Shown here: one piece after another, positions 46,973 to 55,124 of the stretch | Layout of the letters: each line of letters begins with the position of its first letter | Position numbering within the stretch: position 1 is the stretch's first letter | NCBI RefSeq assembly: GCF_004364285.1 | Contig: NZ_SOBE01000001.1 | Span: forward strand, 434,001-498,000 | Direction of reading: 5' to 3' | Source: Frigoribacterium sp. PhB116 | GTDB taxonomy: Bacteria; Actinomycetota; Actinomycetes; Actinomycetales; Microbacteriaceae | DNA: 64,000 nucleotides | Translations under genes and position numbers: made by a program | The notes under the pieces: model-generated | What the model saw: the letters and a program-made list of their open reading frames with translations, nothing else | What the model was told of the DNA's origin: nothing | Databases searched by the model: none

Positions 46973-48253
46973 CTAGGCGCGCGCGTTCTCGAGCACGTAG
47001 CCCTCCTCGCCGTGCAGGGCGAGGTCGATGCCGGCCACCTCGTCCTCGTTCTTGACGCGGAAGCCGATGGTCTTCTCGATCACGAAGCCGATGACGAAGG
47101 CGAGCACGAACGAGTAGAGCATGACGGCCACGGCCGAGAGCGCCTGGATGCCGAGCTGCGTGAAGGTGCCGGAGAAGATCAGGCCGGTCTCGTTCGCGAA
47201 GATGCCCAGGTAGAGCGTCCCGAGCAGACCGCCGACGAGGTGGATGCCCACGACGTCGAGCGAGTCGTCGAAGCCGAGCTTGAACTTGAGGTCGATGGCG
47301 AGGGCGCAGACGGCGCCGGCGACGACGCCGAGCACGACCGCCCAGCCGGGCGTCAGCGCGGCGCAGGCCGGGGTGATGGCGACGAGTCCGGCGACGGCGC
47401 CCGAAGCGGCGCCGACCGACGTGGCCTTGCCGTCCTTGAGCTTCTCGACGACGAGCCAGCCGAGGACGGCAGCGGCGGGGGCGGCGATGGTGTTGAGGAA
47501 CGCGAGGGCGGCGACGCCGTCGGCAGCGAGCTCCGAGCCGGCGTTGAAGCCGAACCAGCCGAACCAGAGGAGCCCGGCGCCCAGCAGCACGAAGGGCGGG
47601 TTGTGCGGCTTGTCGGCGCCCTTGGCGAAGCCGACGCGCTTGCCGAGCACCAGCGCCAGGGCGAGCGCCGCAGCACCGGCGTTGATGTGGACGGCCGTGC
47701 CGCCGGCGAAGTCGATGACGCCCATGGCGGCGATCCAGCCGCCGACCACGTTGCCGTCGTCGTCCGTGGTGAAGTTGAAGACCCAGCTCGCGACGGGGAA
47801 GTAGACGACCGTGGCCCAGACGCCGGCGAAGATCATCCACGCGCCGAACTTGGCGCGGTCCGCGATGGCGCCGGAGATGAGGGCGACGGTGATGATCGCG
47901 AAGGTCGCCTGGAAGGCGGCGAAAGCGATCGTCGGGTAGTCGCCGGCCGGGGCGAGGCTGTCCTGGAAGGCGCTGTCGAGGCCGAGCGACGCGGTGTCGA
48001 TGCCGAACCAGCCCTGGATGCCGACGAAGGCGTCGGAGCCGCCGGGGATCGAGGTCGGGTTGCCGAACGCGATCGCGTAGCCGTAGAGCACCCAGAGGAC
48101 GCCGATCAGGCCCATCGCACCGAAGCTGAGCATCATCATGCTGATGACGCTCTTGGCCTTGACGAGGCCGCCGTAGAAGAACGCCAGTCCGGGCGTCATG
48201 AGCAGCACGAGTGCTGCGCAGATCAGCATGAACGCGGTGTTGCCTTGATCCAT
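46973..48253 (-). CDS. amtB: Ammonium transporter AmtB
   Basis: Integral membrane ammonium channel of 426 residues with about eleven membrane segments. Family marks: MTPGLAFFYGGLVKAKSVISMMM near the N-terminus, DFAGGTAVHINAGAAALA (pore histidine of the first half), GAGLLWFGWFGFNAGSEL, and DVVGIHLVGGLLGTL with the second pore histidine. The charged C-terminus (RVKNEDEVAGIDLALHGEEGY) is where a GlnB/GlnK protein binds in this family. The ATG at 48253 follows GAGAGGTACCACCC. No glnK or glnD gene follows, which is unusual. GlnR-type half-sites lie upstream. Confidence 0.97.
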   Translation of the reverse strand: MDQGNTAFMLICAALVLLMTPGLAFFYGGLVKAKSVISMMMLSFGAMGLIGVLWVLYGYAIAFGNPTSIPGGSDAFVGIQGWFGIDTASLGLDSAFQDSLAPAGDYPTIAFAAFQATFAIITVALISGAIADRAKFGAWMIFAGVWATVVYFPVASWVFNFTTDDDGNVVGGWIAAMGVIDFAGGTAVHINAGAAALALALVLGKRVGFAKGADKPHNPPFVLLGAGLLWFGWFGFNAGSELAADGVAALAFLNTIAAPAAAVLGWLVVEKLKDGKATSVGAASGAVAGLVAITPACAALTPGWAVVLGVVAGAVCALAIDLKFKLGFDDSLDVVGIHLVGGLLGTLYLGIFANETGLIFSGTFTQLGIQALSAVAVMLYSFVLAFVIGFVIEKTIGFRVKNEDEVAGIDLALHGEEGYVLENARA

Positions 48254-48370
48254 GGGTGGTACCTCTCGAGTTCGGGAGCCAGGGGCGCACCGGTCCCGAC
48301 CCGTCCGCGAGGGTGAGCGGGCTGTGAGCACGGGGCTCGGGCGGTGCGGTCCCCAGTGTCGCGGCGCCTC

Positions 48371-48408
48371 GTTTCGGACCGTGTGCACCCGTGTTTCGGC
48401 GATGTAAC
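48371..48408 (-). promoter_or_regulatory. GlnR-type operator: four half-sites with 11-bp period
   Basis: On the minus strand, reading from 48408: GTTAC, six bases, GAAAC, six bases, GCACA, six bases, GAAAC. The first pair matches the actinobacterial GlnR consensus (GTnAC-n6-GnAAC) fully; in the second pair only the GAAAC half matches. It lies about 118 bp upstream of the amtB ATG. Confidence 0.65.
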
Positions 48409-48489
48409 AGGATCCGGCCCCGTGTGAACAACGCGTTTCCCGAGGCTCCCCGGCAGCCGGGACGACGCCCCGGAACTGCTCGGAGAGGT

Positions 48490-49506
48490 CTAGGAGGAGG
48501 TCAGCGCGACGAGCCGCGACGTCGCGCGCAGGTACTTCTTGCGGTAGCCGCCGGCGAGCATCTCGTCGCTGAACACCTCGTCGAGGGGGGTCCCGGTCGC
48601 GAGCACGCGCACCTGCGCGTCGTAGAGGCGGTCGACGAAGGCGACGAAGCGCAGGGCGTCGGTCTGGCTCGTGAGCGGCGTCACGTCGCGCAGCCCGACG
48701 GCGTCGAGGCCGCCGATGAGCTTGACGTAGCGGCTGGGGTGCACCGTCGACAGGTGCTGCACGGCAGCCCCGAAGTCGTCGAGGGAGGCGGTGCCCGCGA
48801 CCGCGGCGACGGCCGCGTCCAGGTCGTCCACGACGTGCGCCCGTGCCTCGACCTCGCGGCGCCGGTAGTCGTTCCCGTCGATGCGGAGGGTGCGGAACCG
48901 GTCGGAGAGCCCCTGGATCTCGCGGAGGAAGTCCGCCGCGGCGAAGCGCCCCTCGCCGAGTGCGCCGGGCGGCGTGTTCGAGGTCGCCGCGATGCGGGTG
49001 CCCGCGTCCGCGAGGTCGCCGAGCAGGCGGGTCATCATCATCGTGTCGCCCGGGTCGTCCAGCTCGAACTCGTCGATGCAGACGAGCGCCGCGCCCTCGA
49101 GCTGCTTCGCCGCCCCTGCGTAGCCGACCGCGCCGACGAGGGCCGTGTACTCGATGAAGGTGCCGAAGTAGCGCCGGCCTGCCGCGCGGTTGTACGCCGC
49201 GGCCAGCAGGTGCGTCTTGCCGACGCCGAAGCCGCCGTCGAGGTAGAGGCCGGGAGGCGCCTCCTGCGTCTCCGGACGACGTCGGAACAGCCCGCGCCGG
49301 GCCGGGCGCTCGGCGGCGGCCCAGAAGGAGGCGACGGCCTCGACCGCCTCGGCCTGGGAGGGGAACGCGTCGTCGGGCCGGTAGTTCTCGAGCGAGGCCT
49401 CGGCGAACTGCCGCGGCGGCACGAGCTCGGCCACGATCTCGGCGCCCGTGATGGTCGGTGCCCGGTCGACGAGCGACACGACGCTGCGGAGGGGATCGGT
49501 GGGCAT
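48490..49506 (-). CDS. zapE: ZapE/AFG1-family ATPase
   Basis: P-loop ATPase of the AFG1/ZapE family (cell-division-associated in E. coli, mitochondrial in eukaryotes). ATG at 49506 gives 338 residues ([17 protein letters not shown]), with GAGGT eight bases upstream; an in-frame start 90 bases earlier adds an Asp/Pro-rich stretch and is less likely. Walker [10 protein letters not shown] lies at about 91-99 and Walker B is in [19 protein letters not shown]. Sensor region [16 protein letters not shown] and a C-terminal [19 protein letters not shown] follow. It is divergent from the rhodanese operon. Confidence 0.92.
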   Translation of the reverse strand: MPTDPLRSVVSLVDRAPTITGAEIVAELVPPRQFAEASLENYRPDDAFPSQAEAVEAVASFWAAAERPARRGLFRRRPETQEAPPGLYLDGGFGVGKTHLLAAAYNRAAGRRYFGTFIEYTALVGAVGYAGAAKQLEGAALVCIDEFELDDPGDTMMMTRLLGDLADAGTRIAATSNTPPGALGEGRFAAADFLREIQGLSDRFRTLRIDGNDYRRREVEARAHVVDDLDAAVAAVAGTASLDDFGAAVQHLSTVHPSRYVKLIGGLDAVGLRDVTPLTSQTDALRFVAFVDRLYDAQVRVLATGTPLDEVFSDEMLAGGYRKKYLRATSRLVALTSS

Positions 49507-49694
49507 CGGTGCGACCTCGCAGGCGTCGGGACGGGCGCCCGCGGGAATGTCCGGGACGCGATCTGTGTCAGAGTCAGAGGGACCCGGCCGGGGCACACCG
49601 AGGGTGCGTAGCCTCGACGGGGCCGCGCGGCGATCCTATCCGCCGCCCCCACGACACCGCCCAGCCCCTCGGGGCCGACCCAGGAGGTACAGCA

Positions 49695-50594
49695 ATGGTC
49701 GTCGAGCACGACACGTCCGCACGGTTCAGCGAGTACGCCCACCCCGAGCGCCTCGTCAGCACCGACTGGCTGCAGCAGAACCTGGGCACGCCCGGCCTCG
49801 TGGTCGTCGAGTCCGACGAGGACGTGTTGCTCTGGGACACCGGCCACATCGCGGGCGCCGTCAAGATCGACTGGCACCTCGACCTCAACGACCCCGTGCA
49901 GCGCGACTACGTCGACGGCGAGGCGTTCGCCGCACTGATGTCGCGCAGCGGCATCTCCCGCGACAGCACCGTCGTGATCTACGGCGACAAGAACAACTGG
50001 TGGGCCGCCTACGCCCTGTGGGTCTTCTCCCTCTTCGGCCACGACGACGTACGCCTGCTCGACGGCGGACGAGCCGCGTGGGAGGCGGAGGGCCGTGGGT
50101 ACACGACCGACGCACCCGAGCCGGTCGCCACCGACTACCCCGTCGTCGAGCGGGACGACAGCCGCATCCGCGCCTACAAGGACGACGTGCTCGCGCACCT
50201 CGGCTCGCCGCTGATCGACGTCCGCTCCCCCGAGGAGTACTCGGGTGAGCGCACCACCGCGCCGGCCTACCCCGAGGAGGGCGCGCTGCGCGCCGGCCAC
50301 ATCCCGTCGGCCCAGAACGTGCCGTGGGGCAAGGCGGCGGCCGAGGACGGCCGCTTCCGCAGCCTTGGCGAGCTCGACGCGATCTACCGCGACGGCGCCG
50401 GCCTCTCCGACGGCGACGACGTCGTGGCGTACTGCCGCATCGGCGAGCGGTCGAGCCACACGTGGTTCGTGCTGCACCACCTGATGGGGTTCGAGAACGT
50501 CCGCAACTACGACGGCTCGTGGACCGAGTGGGGCAGCGCCGTGCGCGTGCCGATCGTGCAGGGCGTCGAGCCCGGCACGGTCCCGGGGCGCTGA
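49695..50594 (+). CDS. Two-domain rhodanese (thiosulfate sulfurtransferase)
   Basis: Moves sulfane sulfur from thiosulfate-like donors to thiol acceptors. The 299-residue product has an inactive N-terminal rhodanese domain ([21 protein letters not shown]) and an active C-terminal one with [13 protein letters not shown] and the catalytic loop CRIGERSS, cysteine at 247. The ATG at 49695 follows AGGAGGTAC. It is followed after five bases by a sufE gene, so the pair is probably one operon for sulfur transfer. Cytosolic, no signal. Confidence 0.95.
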   Translation: MVVEHDTSARFSEYAHPERLVSTDWLQQNLGTPGLVVVESDEDVLLWDTGHIAGAVKIDWHLDLNDPVQRDYVDGEAFAALMSRSGISRDSTVVIYGDKNNWWAAYALWVFSLFGHDDVRLLDGGRAAWEAEGRGYTTDAPEPVATDYPVVERDDSRIRAYKDDVLAHLGSPLIDVRSPEEYSGERTTAPAYPEEGALRAGHIPSAQNVPWGKAAAEDGRFRSLGELDAIYRDGAGLSDGDDVVAYCRIGERSSHTWFVLHHLMGFENVRNYDGSWTEWGSAVRVPIVQGVEPGTVPGR

Positions 50595-50599
50595 GCGCG

Positions 50600-51049
50600 G
50601 TGTCGGCCTCCGAGCCCGGGGCGCTCCCCCGCGTCCTGGCGGAGACCCGCGAGGACTTCCTCGCCCTCGACGTGAAGGACCGGCTGCAGCTGCTGCTCGA
50701 GTTCTCGGACGAGCTGCCGTCGCTGCCCCCCGAGTACGAGGGCCACCCCGACCTGCTCGAGCGCGTGGAGGAGTGCCAGTCGCCCGTGTTCATCTTCGTC
50801 GAGGTGTCCGACGACGTCGTGACGATGCACGCGACGGCTCCTCGCGAGGCGCCGACGACACGCGGCTTCGCGTCGATCCTCGCCCAGGGGCTGAGCGGCC
50901 TGTCGGTGCGCGAGGTGCTCGAGGACGTCCCCGACGACTACCCGCAGACGATCGGCCTCGGCGTGGCGGTCAGCCCGCTCCGAGTGCGGGGCATGACGGC
51001 GCTGCTCGCCCGCGCCAAGCGCCAGGTCCGAGAGAAGTCGGCGGCGTGA
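50600..51049 (+). CDS. sufE: SufE-family sulfur acceptor protein
   Basis: A 149-residue SufE protein that accepts persulfide sulfur. The conserved cysteine is C59 in VEECQSPVF. FSDELPSLPPEYEGHPDLLERV precedes it, and ILAQGLSGLSVREVLEDVPDDY follows. The GTG at 50600 lies five bases after the rhodanese stop, and the ribosome-binding site is weak. The gene overlaps the following RibD-like gene by four bases (GTGA). SufE usually partners a SufS desulfurase; here it is separated from sufS by 26 kb and paired with a rhodanese. Confidence 0.94.
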   Translation: MSASEPGALPRVLAETREDFLALDVKDRLQLLLEFSDELPSLPPEYEGHPDLLERVEECQSPVFIFVEVSDDVVTMHATAPREAPTTRGFASILAQGLSGLSVREVLEDVPDDYPQTIGLGVAVSPLRVRGMTALLARAKRQVREKSAA

Positions 51050-51861
51050 CCCTGCGGGTGCTGCACCCGGCTCCTGCGCGGGGTGCGGGCACCGGCACGC
51101 TCGTCGAGGCGGACCGTGTCGTCGGGGCGGACCCTGTCGTCGAGGCAGGCACGGTCGTCGAGGCAGGAACCGACGAGGGGCGGGCGCGTCTGCGCGAGCT
51201 CTACGCGCCTCCTGCGGCCGACTGGCTGCGCCTCAACCTGATCGCAGCCGTCAGCGGCGACGCGGCGGGCGAGGACGGCACGTCCGACACGCTGAGCAAC
51301 GCGGACGACCGCGCCGTGCTGGCCGCGATCCGCGACCTCGCCGACGGGGTGCTCGTGGGCGCCGCGAGCGTCCGCGCCGAGGGCTACCGGGTGCCCCGGT
51401 CCGCCCAGCTCGTCGTGCTCACGGCCAGCGGCGACCTCAGCGGACACCGGATGGACCCCGACCGCGCCGACCGTGTCGTCGTCGTCTGCCCCGCCGCGGC
51501 GGTCGATCGCGTCACGGAGACCCTCGGCGTCGACGTCGCAGCCCGGGCGACCGTCCTCGTCGTCGACGACGACCACGGCGTGGTCGCTCCCGCAACCCTG
51601 GTCGACCGCCTCCGCGGCCACGGCCTGCGCTCGCTCGTCTGCGAGGGCGGCCCCTCGCTGGCCGGGCAGCTGCTGCACGACGGCCTCGTGGACGAGCTCT
51701 GCCTCTCCACCTCGCCCGTCGTCATCGGGAGCGGGCTGCCCGTCTTCGGCCGGGAGCGCTTCGACCCGTCGCGGCTCTCGCTCAGCCAGCTGATGATGGA
51801 CGACCAGAGCGCCCTGTACGCACGCTGGCTCGTGGCAGACGGCCCAGCCACTCGGCGATGA
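51046..51861 (+). CDS. RibD C-terminal-like (pyrimidine) reductase
   Basis: A 271-residue protein matching the reductase half of RibD without the deaminase half: LRLNLIAAVSGDAAGEDGTSDTL, NADDRAVLAAIRDLADGVLVGAASVRAEGYR, and SLVCEGGPSLAGQLLHDGLVDELCL. The family reduces pyrimidine or pterin intermediates, using NADPH. An Ala/Asp/Val repeat-like stretch (VVGADPVVEAGTVVEAGT) fills about 26-43. The GTG overlaps the sufE stop. Its 3' end overlaps the convergent hydrolase gene by 80 bases. Confidence 0.9.
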   Translation: MTLRVLHPAPARGAGTGTLVEADRVVGADPVVEAGTVVEAGTDEGRARLRELYAPPAADWLRLNLIAAVSGDAAGEDGTSDTLSNADDRAVLAAIRDLADGVLVGAASVRAEGYRVPRSAQLVVLTASGDLSGHRMDPDRADRVVVVCPAAAVDRVTETLGVDVAARATVLVVDDDHGVVAPATLVDRLRGHGLRSLVCEGGPSLAGQLLHDGLVDELCLSTSPVVIGSGLPVFGRERFDPSRLSLSQLMMDDQSALYARWLVADGPATRR

Positions 51862-53023
51862 CCGCCTCGAAGCGCTCGGGGTCGTAGTTCCAGATCTTCG
51901 TGTGCCGGGCGACCTCGAACACCTCGAGCTGCACGATGTCGGGCCGGGCGGCGGCGAGGGCGTGCGAGGCCGTCGACGGCACGAAGCCGTCGTCGTCGCT
52001 GTGCAGCACCAGCACGGGGACGCGCAGCTCGCCGGCCCGCTCCACCAGGTCGAGACGATCGAGGTCCAGGGGCTCGGCCCGGCCGCTCAGCCGTGACGCC
52101 CGAGGGGACTGCAGGAGGCGCATCGCCAGCTCCTGCACGACCCGCGGCACGCGCATGGCCGTCCCCTGGTAGCGGAGGGTGGTGCGCCAGTCGACCACGG
52201 GCGACTCGAGCACGACGCCGACCACGCGGTCGCGGTGCTCGGCCCGGGTCACCGCCTGCAGCACGGTGGCGCCGCCCATCGACCAGCCCATCAGCACGAT
52301 CGACGTCGCGCCGTGGTCGACGGCCCAGCTCATCGCGGCCTCGACGTCGGTCCACTCCGCGTCGCCGAGCGCGTACCGGCCGTCGGCCGACCGGGGTGCC
52401 TCGGTGTCGTTGCGGTACGACACGAGCAAGGAGGTCAGCCCCTCCCGGTGGAAGACCGGCGCTGCGCGCACGGTCTCGGCCCGCGTCACGCCGCGCCCGT
52501 GCACGCCGATCATCCAGGGCCCCTCCGTGCCGTCCGGACCGGGCACGAGCCAGGCCGGCGCCGGCCCGACCGGGGTCCCGACCTCGACGTCCTCGACCGT
52601 CAGCCCGGCGTCGCGCGGCGACCGCCACAGCCAGCCGCCGATCCGTCCGGCCCGCGCCGTGGCCAGGTCGCCTTCGTCGACGGCCTCGACACGGCGCACG
52701 ACGCGGCCCCGCTCCTCCCGCACGACCTCGCCGAGGCGGGCGTGCCCCCTCCCGTGGTCGAACCAGAAGCTGTAGCGGCCGGGCAGGCGCGTGTCGGCGT
52801 TCGCCGCGAGGGTCACCGTCGCTGCCGCCGGGTCGTGCCCGAGCACCCGGACGTCGTCAGGGCGGCGCCGCGCCGGCGTGACGACCTTCCGCGCCATCGT
52901 GACGGCGCCCACCGCCAGGGCGAGCGACGCCGCGACCACGGTGCCGCCGAGGGAGACGGACACGACGAGGCCGGCGACGGCCGCCGGCGTGCGGCGAGGG
53001 CGTGTGCGTGGGCGACGGGACAT
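51782..53023 (-). CDS. Membrane-anchored alpha/beta hydrolase
   Basis: A 413-residue protein with an Arg-rich start, one membrane segment at about 14-45 and a cytoplasmic or exported alpha/beta-hydrolase domain. The nucleophile elbow is GWSMGG with serine at about 248; an Asp is in LHSDDDGF and a histidine in ARHTKIW. The VESPVVDWRTTLRYQG segment is also typical. The substrate is unknown (esterase, lipase or peptidase-like). The 3' end overlaps the RibD-like gene by 80 bases. It is divergent from the DUF3000 gene. Confidence 0.88.
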   Translation of the reverse strand: MSRRPRTRPRRTPAAVAGLVVSVSLGGTVVAASLALAVGAVTMARKVVTPARRRPDDVRVLGHDPAAATVTLAANADTRLPGRYSFWFDHGRGHARLGEVVREERGRVVRRVEAVDEGDLATARAGRIGGWLWRSPRDAGLTVEDVEVGTPVGPAPAWLVPGPDGTEGPWMIGVHGRGVTRAETVRAAPVFHREGLTSLLVSYRNDTEAPRSADGRYALGDAEWTDVEAAMSWAVDHGATSIVLMGWSMGGATVLQAVTRAEHRDRVVGVVLESPVVDWRTTLRYQGTAMRVPRVVQELAMRLLQSPRASRLSGRAEPLDLDRLDLVERAGELRVPVLVLHSDDDGFVPSTASHALAAARPDIVQLEVFEVARHTKIWNYDPERFEAVIAEWLGRLPRASVRTGRSGRPSSAG

Positions 53024-53113
53024 CGAGACCTCCGGGCGGGCGGGGCGGAGCTACGGGGCACGTGCGCGGGGGCACCTGCGGCGTGCCGCTCGGCTGTGAG
53101 CCGAGTGGGAGCC

Positions 53114-53119
53114 TAGTCT
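53114..53119 (+). promoter_or_regulatory. -10 element of the DUF3000 gene (TAGTCT)
   Basis: TAGTCT ends six bases before the GTG at 53126, the geometry expected for a leaderless mRNA. The -35 region is weak. Confidence 0.4.
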
Positions 53120-53125
53120 GCTGAG

Positions 53126-53719
53126 GTGTCCGACACCTCCTCGCCGCCGGTCCCGGCCGCGTTCGCCGCCGCGTCGGCCGCCGTCCGCGAGGCCCTCTCG
53201 CGCGACGACCTCGCCGTGTCCGAGATCCCTGCTCCCGGCGGCCTCGCCCCGCACGCCCTCGCCCTCGCCGGCGACGTGGTGGGCGCGTCCGGGCGGGCCG
53301 ACGCCGAGCTCGGCACCGGGCGCTTCGTCCTGCTGTACGACGAGAGCGCGCCCGAGGCGTGGGGCGGCGTCTTCCGCGTCGTCTGCTTCGCGCAGGCCCC
53401 GCTCGAGACCGACCTCGCCCTCGACCCCTTCGTCGCGGACGTCGCGTGGTCCTGGCTGGTCGACTCGCTCGACGCAGGAGGCGCCTCCCGGCACTCCGCC
53501 TCGGGCACCGCCACGAAGGTGCTCTCGTCCGGCTACGGCGAGCTCGCCGCCCAGGGCGACGGGGCGCAGCTCGAGCTGCGCGCCTCGTGGACCCCCACCA
53601 GCACCGACCTCGCCCCCCACGTCGCGGCGTGGAGCGAGCTGATCTGCACCCTCGCGGGCCTGCCGCCGACCGTCGAGGGCGTCACGCTCCTCGCGTCGCG
53701 TCGCGTCGGCCGCGACTGA
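53126..53719 (+). CDS. DUF3000 family protein
   Basis: A 197-residue protein of the actinobacterial DUF3000 family, function unknown. Features: VPAAFAAASAAVREALSRDDLAVSEIPAPGGLAPHALALAG near the N-terminus, GTGRFVLLYDESAPEAWGGVFRVVCFAQAPLE in the middle, and DVAWSWLVDSLDAGGASRHSASGTATKVLSSGYG. It precedes the rnd gene by 19 bp, an arrangement I know from other actinobacteria, suggesting one transcript. The GTG start has no clear ribosome-binding site but follows a -10 element by six bases. Confidence 0.88.
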   Translation: MSDTSSPPVPAAFAAASAAVREALSRDDLAVSEIPAPGGLAPHALALAGDVVGASGRADAELGTGRFVLLYDESAPEAWGGVFRVVCFAQAPLETDLALDPFVADVAWSWLVDSLDAGGASRHSASGTATKVLSSGYGELAAQGDGAQLELRASWTPTSTDLAPHVAAWSELICTLAGLPPTVEGVTLLASRRVGRD

Positions 53720-53738
53720 CCCCCGGAACGACGGAGAC

Positions 53739-55052
53739 ATGAGCGCCCCCACACCCGAGTCATCCCCGGTCGACGAGTCGTCGCCCTCCTCCCCCGCCGT
53801 CACGGTCGTCCCGGAGACGATCGTCCCGCGCGCCGCGACCGCCGACTCCGTGCACGGCGAGGTGCACGTCATCGCGGACCGCGAGGCCTACCTCGAGGCC
53901 GTGGAGGCGATCGCCGCGGGGCACGGACCGGTCTCGATCGACGCCGAGCGCGCCTCCGGCTACCGGTACTCGCAGCGCGCCTACCTCATCCAGGTGTTCC
54001 GCCGGGGCAGCGGCGTGTTCCTCTTCGACCCCCCGGCCATCGGCTCGTTCGACGAGCTGCAGGCCGTCATCGGCCACGAGGAGTGGGTGCTGCACGCCGC
54101 GAGCCAGGACCTCGCGTGCCTGCGCGAGGTCGGGCTCGACCCCGACCTCGTCTTCGACACCGAGCTCGGCGCCCGTCTGGCGGGCCTGCCCAAGGTCGGC
54201 CTCGGCGCCGTGGTCGAGCAGCTGCTCGGGGTGCACCTCGCCAAGGAGCACTCGGCCGCCGACTGGTCGACGCGGCCCCTGCCGCAGAGCTGGCTCGTCT
54301 ACGCCGCCCTCGACGTCGAGCTCCTCGTCGACCTCCGCGACGCCATGGCCGAGCTGCTCGAGCGCGACGGAAAGCTCGACATCGCGCGCCAGGAGTTCGC
54401 GGCGACGGTGGCTCGTGAGGCGAAGCCGGCCAAGGCCGAGCCCTGGCGGCGCCTGACCGGCCTGCACACCGTCCGCGGCGCCCGCTCGCTGGCCGTCGCC
54501 CGCGAGCTCTGGCAGGCCCGGGACGACTACGCCCGCCAGGTCGACACGGCCGCCGGCCGGCTCGTGCCCGACCAGTCGCTCGTCGCCGCGACGAAGGCGC
54601 AGCCCGCCGACAAACGCGCCCTCGCCGGCGTCAAGGAGTTCGTCGGTCGCGCCAGCCGCAGCGAGCTCGACCGCTGGTGGGCCGCGATCGAGCGCGGCAT
54701 GGCGACCCGTGACCTGCCCTCCTCCCGCGGGCCGGCGGGCGACACCCTGCCGCCTCCCCGCAGCTGGGCCGACAAGAACCCGATGGCCGACGCGCGCCTC
54801 CGGCACGCACGCCCCGCGGTGGCCGAGATCGCCGAGGGACTCGACCTGCCCGTCGAGAACCTGCTCACGCCCGAGCTGCTGCGGCGCCTCTGCTGGGAGC
54901 CGCCGATCCCGTTCGACACCGAGACGCTGGCGGCGGCCCTCGTCGAGCTCGGCGCCCGCCCGTGGCAGGTCGACGCAGTCGCCGAGCGGCTGGCCGAGGC
55001 CTTTGTCGACGCCCACCAAGAACCCGAGAGCGACCCCGCCGACGCTTCGTAG
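53739..55052 (+). CDS. rnd: Ribonuclease D
   Basis: 3'-5' exoribonuclease of the DEDD family, implicated in tRNA 3'-end trimming. The 437-residue product has a Ser/Pro-rich N-terminal 35 residues, then the nuclease domain with SIDAERASGYRYS (acidic pair D68/E70), HAASQDLACLREVG, and the YAALDVELLVDL motif. A C-terminal HRDC-like domain (EPWRRLTGLHTVRGARSLAVARELWQ) completes the usual layout. The ATG at 53739 lies 19 bp after the DUF3000 stop. Cytosolic. Confidence 0.94.
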   Translation: MSAPTPESSPVDESSPSSPAVTVVPETIVPRAATADSVHGEVHVIADREAYLEAVEAIAAGHGPVSIDAERASGYRYSQRAYLIQVFRRGSGVFLFDPPAIGSFDELQAVIGHEEWVLHAASQDLACLREVGLDPDLVFDTELGARLAGLPKVGLGAVVEQLLGVHLAKEHSAADWSTRPLPQSWLVYAALDVELLVDLRDAMAELLERDGKLDIARQEFAATVAREAKPAKAEPWRRLTGLHTVRGARSLAVARELWQARDDYARQVDTAAGRLVPDQSLVAATKAQPADKRALAGVKEFVGRASRSELDRWWAAIERGMATRDLPSSRGPAGDTLPPPRSWADKNPMADARLRHARPAVAEIAEGLDLPVENLLTPELLRRLCWEPPIPFDTETLAAALVELGARPWQVDAVAERLAEAFVDAHQEPESDPADAS

Positions 55053-55090
55053 CAATCCGCCAAGGATTCTCCCGGCAGCAGGCCCCTCCC

Positions 55091-55096
55091 TAGGAT
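55091..55096 (+). promoter_or_regulatory. -10 element of the thiolase gene (TAGGAT)
   Basis: TAGGAT, 28 bases before the GTG. TTCTCC at 55067-55072 is a weak -35 with an 18-bp spacer. The ribosome-binding site GGAGGC follows. Confidence 0.4.
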
Positions 55097-55124
55097 CGGA
55101 GCAGTTCCGAGCACTGGAGGCACT

